A DNA stretch of 64,000 nucleotides from Saprospiraceae bacterium. GTDB lineage: Bacteria; Bacteroidota; Bacteroidia; Chitinophagales; Saprospiraceae. The DNA is taken from contig JALHOZ010000012.1 in the NCBI GenBank assembly GCA_022842725.1, forward strand, positions 1 through 64,000, given 5' to 3'. Positions 35,943 to 45,555 of the stretch are shown here, piece after piece. The stretch's first letter is position 1. Each line of letters starts with the position of its first letter. Under the pieces are notes generated by a model. The model was not told the DNA's origin and did no database searches. It saw only the letters and a program-made list of their open reading frames with translations. The translations under genes and the position numbers were made by a program.

Positions 35943-36725
35943 ATGTCTCAACCTGTTACCCTCAATTATAAAGTCCTTGGCGAAGGTCAGCCTGTAGTCG
36001 TTTTACATGGCCTTTTCGGCATGCTCGACAACCTCCAGCTTTTTGCCAAAGGACTCGCTGACAAGGATTTTATGGTGTTTTTGGTGGACCAGAGGGATCA
36101 TGGAAGATCACCTCACACCAATGAATTTTCTTATCCGGTACTGTCAGAAGACCTCCTTCATTTTACGGAGTCTCAATGGTTGCATCAAACAATTATTATT
36201 GGGCATAGTATGGGTGGTAAAACAACTTTACAATTTCTGGTCGATCATCCCGGCATTGTTACCAAAGCTGTCATCATAGATATCGGTATCAAAAAATATC
36301 CCGGTGGACATGAAAATATTCTGGAAGCTCTTCAATCCATATCGCTGAAAGATAAAACTTCCCGTGAAGAAGTGCAGTCTGCCCTTTTGGAAAAAATACC
36401 GGATTTGGGGACGGTTTTGTTTTTAATGAAAAATTTATCCCGAAACAAAGAAAACCATCGTTTCGATTGGAAAATGAACCTTCCTCTCCTGGTAAAAAAT
36501 TATAAAAACATATTGAGCGGTATACGTATCGAAGGAGAAATAGATACCGATATCTTGTTTGTCCGGGGTCAATTGTCAAATTATATACAGGACGCAGATA
36601 TTCCTGAAATAAAAAAACACTTCCCCAATGCACAATTTACCACCATTCCTGATGCTGGTCATTGGGTGCATGCAGATAATCTTCCCGCTTTACTTTCCGA
36701 AATAATTACTTTTCTTGAAACATAA
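35943..36725 (+). CDS. Alpha/beta-hydrolase (YbfF-like esterase)
   Basis: 260 residues. The nucleophile elbow GHSMGG (Ser about 87) and catalytic His in DAGHWVH near residue 240 are clear; the oxyanion region HGLFGMLDN is typical of the YbfF/PldB branch of acyl-CoA or short-chain esterases. Cytoplasmic. Substrate not predictable. 77 bases after the porin gene and 47 bases before the protease gene, so it may be in one operon with S41 peptidase and tsaB. Confidence 0.85.
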   Translation: MSQPVTLNYKVLGEGQPVVVLHGLFGMLDNLQLFAKGLADKDFMVFLVDQRDHGRSPHTNEFSYPVLSEDLLHFTESQWLHQTIIIGHSMGGKTTLQFLVDHPGIVTKAVIIDIGIKKYPGGHENILEALQSISLKDKTSREEVQSALLEKIPDLGTVLFLMKNLSRNKENHRFDWKMNLPLLVKNYKNILSGIRIEGEIDTDILFVRGQLSNYIQDADIPEIKKHFPNAQFTTIPDAGHWVHADNLPALLSEIITFLET

Positions 36726-36772
36726 CCCTACCCTATTCACGTTTACTTTATTATTGCCAAACTCACATTCGT

Positions 36773-38407
36773 ATGTTTAAAAAATATTTCAGGTTTCTTT
36801 TCATTTCAGGTTTAGTGGTTTTATTAACCTCAGCCGGCATTTATCAGGATAAATTATTCGAAATCAGCAAAAACCTTGAAATTTTCACACGAGTTTATAA
36901 AGAGCTCAATACTGGTTTTGTGGATGACCTCGACCCGAACATCATGATGAAAACCGCCATTGATGCTATGGTAAACTCTTTGGATCCTTATACCAATTAT
37001 GTTACAGAATCACAAATTGAAAGTTACCGGATTTCGCAGGATGACAGGTATCAGGGTATCGGTGCCAGAGTAGGATTGGTGGATGAGGAATATACCATTC
37101 TCGAACCCTATGCAGGAGGACCGGCAGCTGAAGCAGGACTAAAAGCCGGAGATAAAATCCTGGCCATCGACGGTATAACTATAAAAGGCAAAACCCTGGA
37201 TGAAATAAATCTTATCATCCGAGGTGTCCCGGGAACCAATCTCAATCTCACTATTGCCAAACCTGCCAAAAAAGAAGAAATCATCACTTTGGTCAGAGGA
37301 GAAGTCAATATTCCGAATGTGCCTTTTTCAGGTATTGTCGGTGAGGATATTGCATATATCAATCTCACCACCTTTACAGCCAATGCATCAGCCAATATCA
37401 AAAATGCTTACAAAGAATTAAAAAATAAAAATCCGAATCTGAAAGGTGTCATACTGGATTTGAGACAAAACGGAGGAGGTCTGCTGCACGAAGCAGTCAA
37501 TATATGTAATCTCTTTATCCCTCAGGGTGAAGTAGTCGTCACCACAAAAGGAAAAGTCAAAGAAAACGACCAGACATTTAAAACCATGGCTCCTCCAGTT
37601 GATTTGGAGATTCCGCTGGCTGTACTCATTGACAAACGTTCAGCATCGGCTTCAGAAATTGTGTCGGGAGTCATTCAGGATTTGGACAGAGGAGTGCTGA
37701 TAGGTCAACGTTCTTTTGGGAAAGGATTGGTCCAAAATACGAAAAATGTAGGGTATAACGCGGTTTTAAAGCTCACAACTTCTAAATATTACATACCCAG
37801 CGGAAGATGTATACAGGGTGTGGAATATGAAAACGGTCAGCCAAAAGACATTCCGGACGACCAAAGATCAAAATTCAAAACCCGAAACGGAAGAATTGTT
37901 TTGGATGGTGGCGGGGTAGCACCTGATATTAAATCACAAGCTCCCGAACTATCAGATCTCACCAAAGCTTTAGTCGAAAAAAACATCATTTTCCATTATG
38001 TGACCCGATATGTAATGGGTAAAGACAGTATTTCATCTCCTGAGACATTTGTATTTACAGAATTTGGCGATTTTGAAAAATTCTGCAACGAGAAAAAATT
38101 TGTTTACCAAACCAAAGTTGAAAAGTCCTTAGAGGATGTATTGGAAAATGCAGGTACAGCAGGTCAAAAAGAACTTTTACAAAATGATATAAACAACATC
38201 AGGCAAAAAATAACAAAAGAAAAAGAAAAAGCCTGGACTATACACAAGCAGGAAATCATTCGCGAAATTGAAAAAGAAATCGTTTCAAGATTTTACCTTC
38301 AATCCGGAAAAGTAAGATATGCTCTTAATGTAGACCCCGAAATCAAAGAAGCCATTCAGGTACTCCACGATACCAAAAGATACCAACAAATACTGACAAA
38401 AAAATAA
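36773..38407 (+). CDS. S41-family C-terminal processing protease (CtpA-like)
   Basis: 544 residues. One N-terminal membrane segment (about 8-24), a PDZ domain (about 105-180, YQGIGARVGLV...GLKAGDKILAIDG) and an S41 protease core with the Ser/Lys dyad motifs: Ser in DKRSASASEI and Lys in RSFGKGLVQ. The family degrades or trims periplasmic proteins with non-polar C-termini. The extra C-terminal 140 residues after the core are charged and helical. Four bases separate it from tsaB. Confidence 0.93.
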   Translation: MFKKYFRFLFISGLVVLLTSAGIYQDKLFEISKNLEIFTRVYKELNTGFVDDLDPNIMMKTAIDAMVNSLDPYTNYVTESQIESYRISQDDRYQGIGARVGLVDEEYTILEPYAGGPAAEAGLKAGDKILAIDGITIKGKTLDEINLIIRGVPGTNLNLTIAKPAKKEEIITLVRGEVNIPNVPFSGIVGEDIAYINLTTFTANASANIKNAYKELKNKNPNLKGVILDLRQNGGGLLHEAVNICNLFIPQGEVVVTTKGKVKENDQTFKTMAPPVDLEIPLAVLIDKRSASASEIVSGVIQDLDRGVLIGQRSFGKGLVQNTKNVGYNAVLKLTTSKYYIPSGRCIQGVEYENGQPKDIPDDQRSKFKTRNGRIVLDGGGVAPDIKSQAPELSDLTKALVEKNIIFHYVTRYVMGKDSISSPETFVFTEFGDFEKFCNEKKFVYQTKVEKSLEDVLENAGTAGQKELLQNDINNIRQKITKEKEKAWTIHKQEIIREIEKEIVSRFYLQSGKVRYALNVDPEIKEAIQVLHDTKRYQQILTKK

Positions 38408-38411
38408 TCAA

Positions 38412-39107
38412 TTGCCGATCAGGATCCTTTGTATTGAATCATCAACAGATGTTTGTTCTGTAGCTCTTTTTGCCGACGGAGAGTTGACAGGGATTAAAGA
38501 AGCAGATAAAATCAACAGTCATGCAGAAATTCTTGCTGTCCTGATTGATCAACTAATGAAGGAAAATCAAATCCCCTTTTCGGCATTGTCGGCCGTTGCA
38601 GTCAGTACCGGCCCGGGATCTTATACTTCACTCAGGGTAGGACTGTCAACGGCCAAAGGTATTTGTTATGCAGGAGGTTTACCTTTGATAGGTCTGCCTA
38701 CTGACCAGATTCTGATCAGCGGCCAAATACAAACGGCTGTAGCGCAACATTGTACCTGTATCATCGGGATGATTGATGCAAGAAGAATGGAAGCCTATAC
38801 CACGGTTTATGACGTTAAAAAACATACTTTTACAGATAGCACGCCTACCCTGTTGGACGAAAATCCATTTACTGAACTGGAAACCAATCATTCACGTATT
38901 GCCCTTTGCGGGAATGGAGCTGAAAAATATTACCAAATCTGCCAAAAAGATATCTATATACTGCTTGATGTAAAAACAACATCACGCTGGATGGGTGCCC
39001 TGGCTCATGAACGGTTTACGAGTCGTTCTTTTGATGATGTAGCCTATATTACTCCTGTTTATATCAAACCACCCAATATTACTGAGTCTAAAAAAAAGAT
39101 GTGGTGA
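38412..39107 (+). CDS. tsaB: tRNA threonylcarbamoyladenosine biosynthesis protein TsaB
   Basis: 231 residues, normal for TsaB. ASKHA fold: LCIESSTDVCSVAL near the start and AVSTGPGSYTSLRVGLSTAKG near residue 60 are diagnostic. It partners with TsaD and TsaE to make t6A37 in ANN-decoding tRNAs. The start codon is TTG; no ATG or GTG lies between the upstream stop and the first conserved residues. The partner genes are outside the window. Confidence 0.93.
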   Translation: MPIRILCIESSTDVCSVALFADGELTGIKEADKINSHAEILAVLIDQLMKENQIPFSALSAVAVSTGPGSYTSLRVGLSTAKGICYAGGLPLIGLPTDQILISGQIQTAVAQHCTCIIGMIDARRMEAYTTVYDVKKHTFTDSTPTLLDENPFTELETNHSRIALCGNGAEKYYQICQKDIYILLDVKTTSRWMGALAHERFTSRSFDDVAYITPVYIKPPNITESKKKMW

Positions 39108-39147
39108 CAAGGAACTTATATCCTAAAATATAGGTTGTTACATATAT

Positions 39148-39174
39148 AGATTTTTTGAATCTTAATTTTTTTTT
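39148..39174 (+). terminator. Weak intrinsic terminator after tsaB
   Basis: AGATT (39148-39152) pairs with AATCT (39158-39162) around a 5-base loop; TAA then a T-tract to 39174. Stem is short and AT-rich. Confidence 0.4.
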
Positions 39175-39255
39175 AATATTTTAATGTAATGTTAAATATT
39201 TGGTATGGTCTTTGAATTATGGATACCGATTCTGTGATCTATCAAATAATTTTGT

Positions 39256-39594
39256 ATGAGGAATAAAAAGAACGAGACAATTACCCTGAAAAAGGGAGGT
39301 AAGGAAGTTCAGTTAGATTATGCCGACCTGCGGAAAGCGGTGTTGGTTTTGAGAGCGGTAAACCATAAACTTCGTCAGAGGATCATTGATCTTTTGGAAG
39401 ATGGTGACTCTATGACCGTAACCGATATTTATATCAAGTTACGTCTTGAACAATCAGTAGCATCTCAACATCTGGCTATCCTTCGAAGAGCAGGTGTCGT
39501 GGCAACGGACAGGCAAGGAAAGTTTATATACTATTCTTTGGATAAAGAGCGTCTGAGCCAGATATCATCTCTTGTCGAAGATTTAACGAGCTAG
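39256..39594 (+). CDS. ArsR-type winged-helix transcriptional regulator (first of a pair)
   Basis: 112 residues. Core winged-helix: LRAVNHKLRQRIIDLLEDG, recognition-helix region LEQSVASQHLAILRRAGVV and wing RQGKFIYYSLD. The metal-binding CxC motif of metal sensors is missing; there is no Cys in the protein, so it probably does not sense metal through thiols. A related regulator lies 198 bases downstream on the same strand. Binding site and target unknown. Confidence 0.88.
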   Translation: MRNKKNETITLKKGGKEVQLDYADLRKAVLVLRAVNHKLRQRIIDLLEDGDSMTVTDIYIKLRLEQSVASQHLAILRRAGVVATDRQGKFIYYSLDKERLSQISSLVEDLTS

Positions 39595-39724
39595 AAGTAA
39601 TCAGATTTTCTTACCGGAACAAACACGCGGAGCCCTTGATTTGACCTTTACCCTACCTATTTTGACCCCCTGAGAGGCAGAAATAAAAAAAATATAGTTT
39701 ATACATATATTTTTTTGTAATTTG

Positions 39725-39756
39725 TTTGGATAGTTGAAAAAAACTTTCCACCTTTG
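39725..39756 (+). promoter_or_regulatory. Promoter of the second ArsR-type gene
   Basis: TTTG (39725-39728), 20-base spacer, CACCTTTG (39749-39756), one mismatch from TAnnTTTG with ideal spacing. Start near 39760, leader about 32 bases. Indicates the two regulators are transcribed separately. Confidence 0.4.
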
Positions 39757-39792
39757 CCCCAAGGTCTTAAAATATCAAAATAGAAAACACGC

Positions 39793-40107
39793 ATGAAAGG
39801 TACAAAGGTCATCTTCGACAATGATAAGTTACATTATTCGTCGGAGCTTATGAGAGCCCTCGCACACCCGTTGAGGCTAAAAATTTTGGAATTTATTGAT
39901 GAGAATCAATCCATCAATGTTAACAAAATTTACAGTAATCTGGATATCGAACAGAGTATTACATCCCAGCATCTGAAAATACTCAGAATGTCAGGAGTAC
40001 TATCCGTCGAAGTCACTGGCAAATGGCATGTTTATTACATTAATTATGATGTAATCAACAAAGTCGAAAAAGCGATTACCAGATTTAAAAACAAAAATCT
40101 CGCTTAA
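39793..40107 (+). CDS. ArsR-type winged-helix transcriptional regulator (second of a pair)
   Basis: 104 residues. LMRALAHPLRLKILEFIDE, LDIEQSITSQHLKILRMSGVL and wing VTGKWHVYYINYD form the winged helix. It shares the IEQSxxSQHLxILRxxGV core with the upstream regulator, so the two are paralogs. Like its neighbour it has no Cys and no metal signature. Ends at a strong hairpin terminator. Regulated genes cannot be told from sequence. Confidence 0.88.
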   Translation: MKGTKVIFDNDKLHYSSELMRALAHPLRLKILEFIDENQSINVNKIYSNLDIEQSITSQHLKILRMSGVLSVEVTGKWHVYYINYDVINKVEKAITRFKNKNLA

Positions 40108-40129
40108 CTTAACAGGCAAAAATATAGAA

Positions 40130-40167
40130 AATTCAAAGTTGATTTCGGTCAACTTTGAATTTTTCTT
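40130..40167 (+). terminator. Strong intrinsic terminator of the second ArsR-type gene
   Basis: Perfect 13-bp stem AATTCAAAGTTGA (40130-40142) / TCAACTTTGAATT (40149-40161) with loop TTTCGG, followed by a T-rich run. Confidence 0.8.
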
Positions 40168-40223
40168 TATTTGATTTTTACCCGTATTTTATCTTTCTTC
40201 CCCTATTTCTTCACCCGCATTCT

Positions 40224-40257
40224 TTTTGCTTTGCCAAGGTATTTCCGAAAAGCAAAA
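40224..40257. repeat. Inverted repeat in the gap before CotH
   Basis: TTTTGCTTT (40224-40232) and AAAGCAAAA (40249-40257), 9-bp arms with a 16-base loop. The remainder of the roughly 340-base gap 40168-40506 shows no gene, RNA or promoter I can recognise. The repeat is without a T-tract on either strand close enough to call it a terminator. Confidence 0.35.
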
Positions 40258-40506
40258 TCATCTCACGATTTTTATCATTTGGTCAAAAACCAATGAGCTT
40301 TATTCTATATCAGGAATAACTTCTACTACTAAAAAACTTCGTGAAAAATGTTGATCAATCTTTAAAAAACGAATAGCGCCATACATGGAGCAATCCTTAT
40401 ATTCCCAAATTTCTATTTTTTAAAAAAAATTAGCCTCTACCTGATACGACACTGTTTAATGGCTACATTGTAACCTGCAGCCCATCTTCATACTTTATCA
40501 AAAACT

Positions 40507-42105
40507 TCAATATACTACAACGGGAAAGGTTTGTACAGAGGAACTGTCCCAAACACGTAACATATAAAATCCTTCAGACACACCTTCCAATGATATGTTG
40601 TATTGATCACCATCAGCTGTAAAGTAGCAAGGAAAGGAATTTCCCGTCTGATCTACCAAAAAAACCGACGTTACAATTTTATCCGAGCGTAATGTAAGTT
40701 GGTTGGTTGCCGGATTGGGATAAACGGCTGAATTTTTAGTTGGTCTATCTTCTGTTGCGGTTGGGCTGCCCCATTTACCATCTAAAAATACCAGGCGCAT
40801 ATTAAGCCAGTTTTTTAAGTAGTTTACTTCATCATTATAACTTTGTCCGACATAATAGTTTGGCCATACATATGTACCTAATACAGGCCATCTTTGAAAA
40901 TTGCGCGTTTGTGCAGTCGATAATAAAGTTTTGATGGAGTCAATTTTGTGATGAATTGCAGCGTTGGACAATCTGGTTTCTCTCAAAAACTTCCATCTGG
41001 ATTTCAGACTTTGAACAAATTGGGGATCGTTCATAAATTTTTGCCACCAAAAGTGTATCACCCAATTGTCATTAGGACAAATTTGGTTAAATTTTTCAAT
41101 GACCAGACCTTCAGGATCTCCATTTGTACAATAATCTACATTCCCAAAACCAAGGTTAAAATCCCAAACCGGACCAAAAAAAAGTTTTCCACCCTCACTT
41201 TCTCTTTTTTTATAAAAAAAAGTACTCAATCGGTAAGCATCCGGGTTTTTGGTCAATTCATTAATAATGATAAAATCAATAACACTGTTTATATCAATAA
41301 ATTTCCTGTACCCAAAAACCGGATCTGTGTAATTAGCGCTGTGCATCGTGTTTTCAACCTGCTGGAGATGGTTTTGGATGTATGTTTTTTGCTGAGGTGT
41401 AATCTCATCAGCTTTGGGATATTCATATTGAAAAAATGTAGACTGCCAGGCCCCCGGAAAAGGCGGATAGGTAGAAATCCAACCTGCTCCGCTGTTTGAT
41501 CCGGTGTCTTTGTCCCATTTTAGAATATAACCACCGGTCAGTTTATCTCCTTCATTATCTGTAGTTTCCATTTTTTTAATATCAACCCTGTTTTTATCTC
41601 TTTTGATTTTTTCGATCAGTTTGTAGACACCCTGATATTGATTATTCAGCATCAGTTCTACATAACGAACTCTGGGTGCATATGGCATTATCTCTCCGGC
41701 AAGCATATAAGCCAGTCCATCCCTCATCAGAGTTTTGTCGTTGTATGTCGCATTCAGTGTCCAATCCGTTTCTTCCGGCATCCCGATCAATGATACATCA
41801 TTGTCTTCTCCGTCATCATCCCGGGTTTCAAATCCATATGGCATTTTTGGAAAAGATTGTGAAGAAGACCCTCTCAATTCAATACCAATCTTGCCATCAT
41901 AACCCAAAGGTTCATCTGTTAAAAAATTGATTTGCCCCTGCCCTTTATCGAAAATTTTCATTTCCGCCATAATTTTGGGATCGTCCAAAATTTCTTTACC
42001 CAACGTGTTTATCGAAATTATCGGAAGGTTGGACTGAGTAAATTGTACCTGACTTTGTACTATAGCAGGTAAAAACAAAAGGGAGAAAAAAATGAATTTT
42101 CGCAT
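40507..42105 (-). CDS. CotH-kinase-family secreted protein with T9SS type A sorting domain
   Basis: 532 residues. Signal peptide 1-18 (ending VQSQ). The CotH core spans about 30-420: GIELRGSSSQSFPKMPYGFE, then YKLIEKIKRDKNRVDIKK, GGYILKWDKD and GPVWDFNLGFGN, where the kinase-like Asp/Asn residues lie. The last 80 residues are a Por secretion-tail: PNPATNQLTLRS...GVSEGFYMLRV, the hallmark of cargo for the type IX system. Spore CotH proteins phosphorylate coat proteins; a secreted Bacteroidota homolog probably modifies or anchors surface proteins. Substrate unknown. Alone on its strand. Confidence 0.9.
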   Translation of the reverse strand: MRKFIFFSLLFLPAIVQSQVQFTQSNLPIISINTLGKEILDDPKIMAEMKIFDKGQGQINFLTDEPLGYDGKIGIELRGSSSQSFPKMPYGFETRDDDGEDNDVSLIGMPEETDWTLNATYNDKTLMRDGLAYMLAGEIMPYAPRVRYVELMLNNQYQGVYKLIEKIKRDKNRVDIKKMETTDNEGDKLTGGYILKWDKDTGSNSGAGWISTYPPFPGAWQSTFFQYEYPKADEITPQQKTYIQNHLQQVENTMHSANYTDPVFGYRKFIDINSVIDFIIINELTKNPDAYRLSTFFYKKRESEGGKLFFGPVWDFNLGFGNVDYCTNGDPEGLVIEKFNQICPNDNWVIHFWWQKFMNDPQFVQSLKSRWKFLRETRLSNAAIHHKIDSIKTLLSTAQTRNFQRWPVLGTYVWPNYYVGQSYNDEVNYLKNWLNMRLVFLDGKWGSPTATEDRPTKNSAVYPNPATNQLTLRSDKIVTSVFLVDQTGNSFPCYFTADGDQYNISLEGVSEGFYMLRVWDSSSVQTFPVVVY

Positions 42106-42272
42106 GGTTATTCTTTATTAACAGCACAAATAAAGTCATTAATCATCACATTGACATCAGACCCTATCTAAATTAAAGAAATTTGAAGAAATATTATATC
42201 AAATGCCTGTCAGCGACAAATGAATCAGGCTGGATTATTGAACCATCCGGTTTAAGGCAACGGAATATTTGT

Positions 42273-44936
42273 TTAACCTTCTTCATCCATCAACTTTTTC
42301 AGTTCGACCAGTTTGAGCATACACTCAATGGGCGACATCGTATTGATATCAAGAGATTGAATGGTAGATTTCAGTTTGCCTGCCGTGGTGTCTACCGTCT
42401 CAAAAATGCTTAATTGGTAAGAAGGAGGGATATTTTTTACCGGTGCTTTGGTCGGCCTGTCTGATGTTATATTTTGTTGGGTGCTGATTGTTTTTTGTTC
42501 TAATTCGACCAAAATTTCCTGTGCACGCTGAATGATTTCTTTAGGCATTCCCGCCATTGCAGCAACGTGGATACCAAAACTATGCTCACACCCTCCTTCG
42601 ACAAGTTTTCTCAAAAAAATCACTTTATTGCCAACTTCCCGGGTGGCGACATTATAATTTTTTATCCTTGGATATTGTTCTGCCAATTCATTTAGTTCAT
42701 GATAATGGGTTGCAAATAATGTTTTTGGATTGGCTTTGGGGCTATTGTGCAAAAATTCAGCCAGGGACCACGCTATAGAAATACCATCATAGGTCGAAGT
42801 GCCTCTTCCGATTTCATCCAACAGGATAAGGCTTCTGTCAGAGATATTATTCATGATGCTGGCAGTTTCATTCATTTCAAGCATAAAAGTAGATTCACCA
42901 CTTGAAATATTATCACTCGCCCCTACTCTGGAAAATATTTTGTCGACGATGCCGATTCTTGCTTCTTTGGCCGGTACAAAACTACCCATTTGAGCCATCA
43001 GGCTGATTAGGGCTGTTTGTCTTAAAACCGCTGATTTTCCGGACATATTCGGACCTGTAATCATCATAATCTGGGTGTCCAGATTGTCAAGATTCATATC
43101 ATTGGGCACATAACTATCCTGAACTGAAAGTTGTTTTTCAATGACGGGGTGCCGTCCTCCAATGATGTTTATGACCAGAGAATCATCGATGACAGGTTTG
43201 GTATATTGATTTTTTATGGCTAGTTTTGCAAAGGATAACAAAACATCCAAAACACCCAGATTGCGGGCATTTTGTTGAATGGCATCGAGATAAGAATTGG
43301 CCTTTGTCACCACTTCCTGATACAATTTTTCTTCCCAATCGGCTATTTTTTCTTCAGCTGTCAAAATTTTTGCTTCCAGCTTTTTCAGATCTTCTGATAC
43401 GTATCTTTCAGCATTGGTAAGGGTTTGTTTTCTTACCCATGTATCCGGTATTTTATCATGGTCTTTGTACTTATTGGTGATTTCCAGAAAATACCCAAAA
43501 ACATTATTGTACCCGATTTTGAGTGTAGATATGCCGGTTCTTTCAGCTTCGGTTTTCTGAATATCGAGCAATAATTCTTTAGAATTTCTGATAATATTGC
43601 GCAATTCGTCCAAATCTTCATGATAGCCGTCTCTGATGACATTACCTTTGATCAACAAAGCCGGTGGGTCATCAGAAATGGCCTTTTGGATTTCGTTTTT
43701 CAGCATTTCGCAAGGCAGCAACTTTTCGCCAAGCATCCTGAGCGCATCGTTTTGCGAATGTTCAAGGGCTGACATAACAGTCGGAATCACATCGAGTGCC
43801 CGTTTTAATTGCAACAACTCTCTGGGATTTATTTTTTCCATAGCCAGTTTGGAAGCTATCCTTTCGAGATCGCCTACGGATTTGATGGATTGTTCCAGAT
43901 TTTCTGCCACATCACTGTTTTCGGTAAAATATTCCACCATTTGTTGGCGGGATTGAATTTTTTCGATGGACAAAAGTGGCAACAATATCCATTTTCGCAG
44001 GAGTCTGGCGCCCATAGGAGAAACCGTTTTATCCATCACCTGAAGCAAGGAAGTACCACTATCATGATTTGATCTGACCAATTCTAGGTTATTGACAGTA
44101 AAACGATCAAGCCAAATATACTGATCGGATTGTATTCTGTTGATTCTGCTGATATGAGACAGCTTATCATTTTGTGTTGAATTGAGATAATGTAGTGCCG
44201 CGCCTGCAGCGACTTGTGCCAGTGGCATATCTTCTATACCGAATCCTTTTAAATTACTGACTGAAAATTTGTCAAGAAGTTTTTCGCGTCCGTAATCCAA
44301 TGTAAAAACCCATTCGTCCAGGGTGTATGAGTAATACCTCTCATGAAACGTCTGATGGTATTGTTTTTGATAAAACTTGGAATATATAACTTCGGCAGGC
44401 TGAAAACTGTCAATCAGTTTTTCTATGGTGGAAGCACTCCCCTCACTTACTAAAAAGTCGCCTGTTGATATATCGAGGAAAGCGACTCCATATTCATTTT
44501 TTTGTGTAAAATGAATCGCTGCCAGATAATTATTTGCTTTTCGATCCAGAATGGTGTCTTCAATCGTCAAGCCAGGAGTAACCATGTCAGTAACTCCCCT
44601 TTTTACAATCTTTTTTTCTTTACCGGGTTTTTCTAATTGTTCACAAATGGCTACCCTGTACCCTGCCCTGACCAATTTTGGAAGATAAACATCGAGGCTG
44701 TGATATGGAAATCCTGCCAATTCAATGTCGTTACCACCGTTATTCCTTTTGGTAAGAACGATACCCAGAATATCAGCTGTTTTGACCGCATCTTCTGCGA
44801 AGGTTTCATAAAAATCACCTACTCTGTATAACAGAATAGCATCCGGATGTTTTGCTTTCAGTTGAAAATACTGTGCCATCAGCGGGGTAAGCTTAGCTAC
44901 CTCATCTTCAGCGGGAGTTATATTTTTTTTGCCCAA
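42273..44936 (-). CDS. mutS: DNA mismatch repair protein MutS
   Basis: 887 residues, full-length MutS1. Mismatch-binding domain starts with MAQYFQLKAKHPDAILLYRVGDFYETFAEDA (Phe and Glu of the F-x-E wedge in GDFYETF); clamp and lever in the middle; ATPase with P-loop GPNMSGKSAVLRQ and Walker B LILLDEIGRGTSTYDG, and FATHYHELNEL. C-terminal tail follows the ATPase. Recognises mispairs and recruits MutL. Its promoter -7 element lies just upstream; mutL is not in the window. Confidence 0.97.
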   Translation of the reverse strand: MGKKNITPAEDEVAKLTPLMAQYFQLKAKHPDAILLYRVGDFYETFAEDAVKTADILGIVLTKRNNGGNDIELAGFPYHSLDVYLPKLVRAGYRVAICEQLEKPGKEKKIVKRGVTDMVTPGLTIEDTILDRKANNYLAAIHFTQKNEYGVAFLDISTGDFLVSEGSASTIEKLIDSFQPAEVIYSKFYQKQYHQTFHERYYSYTLDEWVFTLDYGREKLLDKFSVSNLKGFGIEDMPLAQVAAGAALHYLNSTQNDKLSHISRINRIQSDQYIWLDRFTVNNLELVRSNHDSGTSLLQVMDKTVSPMGARLLRKWILLPLLSIEKIQSRQQMVEYFTENSDVAENLEQSIKSVGDLERIASKLAMEKINPRELLQLKRALDVIPTVMSALEHSQNDALRMLGEKLLPCEMLKNEIQKAISDDPPALLIKGNVIRDGYHEDLDELRNIIRNSKELLLDIQKTEAERTGISTLKIGYNNVFGYFLEITNKYKDHDKIPDTWVRKQTLTNAERYVSEDLKKLEAKILTAEEKIADWEEKLYQEVVTKANSYLDAIQQNARNLGVLDVLLSFAKLAIKNQYTKPVIDDSLVINIIGGRHPVIEKQLSVQDSYVPNDMNLDNLDTQIMMITGPNMSGKSAVLRQTALISLMAQMGSFVPAKEARIGIVDKIFSRVGASDNISSGESTFMLEMNETASIMNNISDRSLILLDEIGRGTSTYDGISIAWSLAEFLHNSPKANPKTLFATHYHELNELAEQYPRIKNYNVATREVGNKVIFLRKLVEGGCEHSFGIHVAAMAGMPKEIIQRAQEILVELEQKTISTQQNITSDRPTKAPVKNIPPSYQLSIFETVDTTAGKLKSTIQSLDINTMSPIECMLKLVELKKLMDEEG

Positions 44937-44959
44937 TTTTATTTACTCAGGTTAGAAAG

Positions 44960-44967
44960 CAAAATTA
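44960..44967 (-). promoter_or_regulatory. -7 promoter element of mutS
   Basis: Minus strand TAATTTTG (perfect TAnnTTTG); start near 44956 and a leader of about 20 bases to the ATG at 44936. No -33 TTG recognised. Confidence 0.45.
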
Positions 44968-45097
44968 CACCATTCCCCGAATATTTGTTACATTACAAAA
45001 AAAATAATGTATCTCTTATCAAAAAATCACACGTTTCATCATGAAATCCGATGATGTATGTAAATAAAAAAATCAGATTTCAATTCAGCAGCCGATA

Positions 45098-45553
45098 TTA
45101 AAAATCGAGTATTTCCACTTCAAATACCAACATAGCGTTAGGTCTTATGCCTATCGAAGAACTTTCGCCATAACCCTTGTCTGAAGTGATCAACAATTTA
45201 CCTTTTCCTCCCCTGCCAAATTTTGGTATACCCAACTGCCATCCTCTGATTGTATTACCCAACCGGATACTAAGGTCTTCGTTTTCATCAAAGACTGTTC
45301 CGTCGTAATAATATCCTTTGTATTTTACCTTAACGGAAGAATCATTGGTAGGCTTGTCCGAACCGCCGGGTGCATCTACTACCACCCAAACGCCTTCAGA
45401 TATAATTTCGCTGACTACCCATCCGTTTTTTGCTACAAGATCGTTGATTTGTTCTACCTGTTCATCGTACGTATCGCCTTCACTGCAAGAAGTCAAATGA
45501 AGTAAAGAAAAAACAAGGAGTAAACCTAAAAATATATTTCTGCTGATATTCAT
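45098..45553 (-). CDS. FKBP-type peptidyl-prolyl isomerase lipoprotein
   Basis: 151 residues. Lipobox LTSC (Cys about 23). FKBP core from about 65: VKVKYKGYYYDGTVFDENEDLSIRLG, RGWQLGIPKFGRGGKGKLLITSDKGYGESS, and final strand MLVFEVEILDF. Catalyses cis-trans proline isomerisation on the periplasmic or outer side of the envelope. Two bases separate it from dsbD, so they are co-transcribed; the pairing suggests a shared role in envelope protein folding. Confidence 0.93.
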   Translation of the reverse strand: MNISRNIFLGLLLVFSLLHLTSCSEGDTYDEQVEQINDLVAKNGWVVSEIISEGVWVVVDAPGGSDKPTNDSSVKVKYKGYYYDGTVFDENEDLSIRLGNTIRGWQLGIPKFGRGGKGKLLITSDKGYGESSSIGIRPNAMLVFEVEILDF

Positions 45554-45555
45554 GT

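Noticed and set aside
40948-41499. 183-codon plus-strand frame inside the CotH gene
   Set aside because: It lies antisense to a gene with clear CotH and sorting-domain features; no own homology or promoter.
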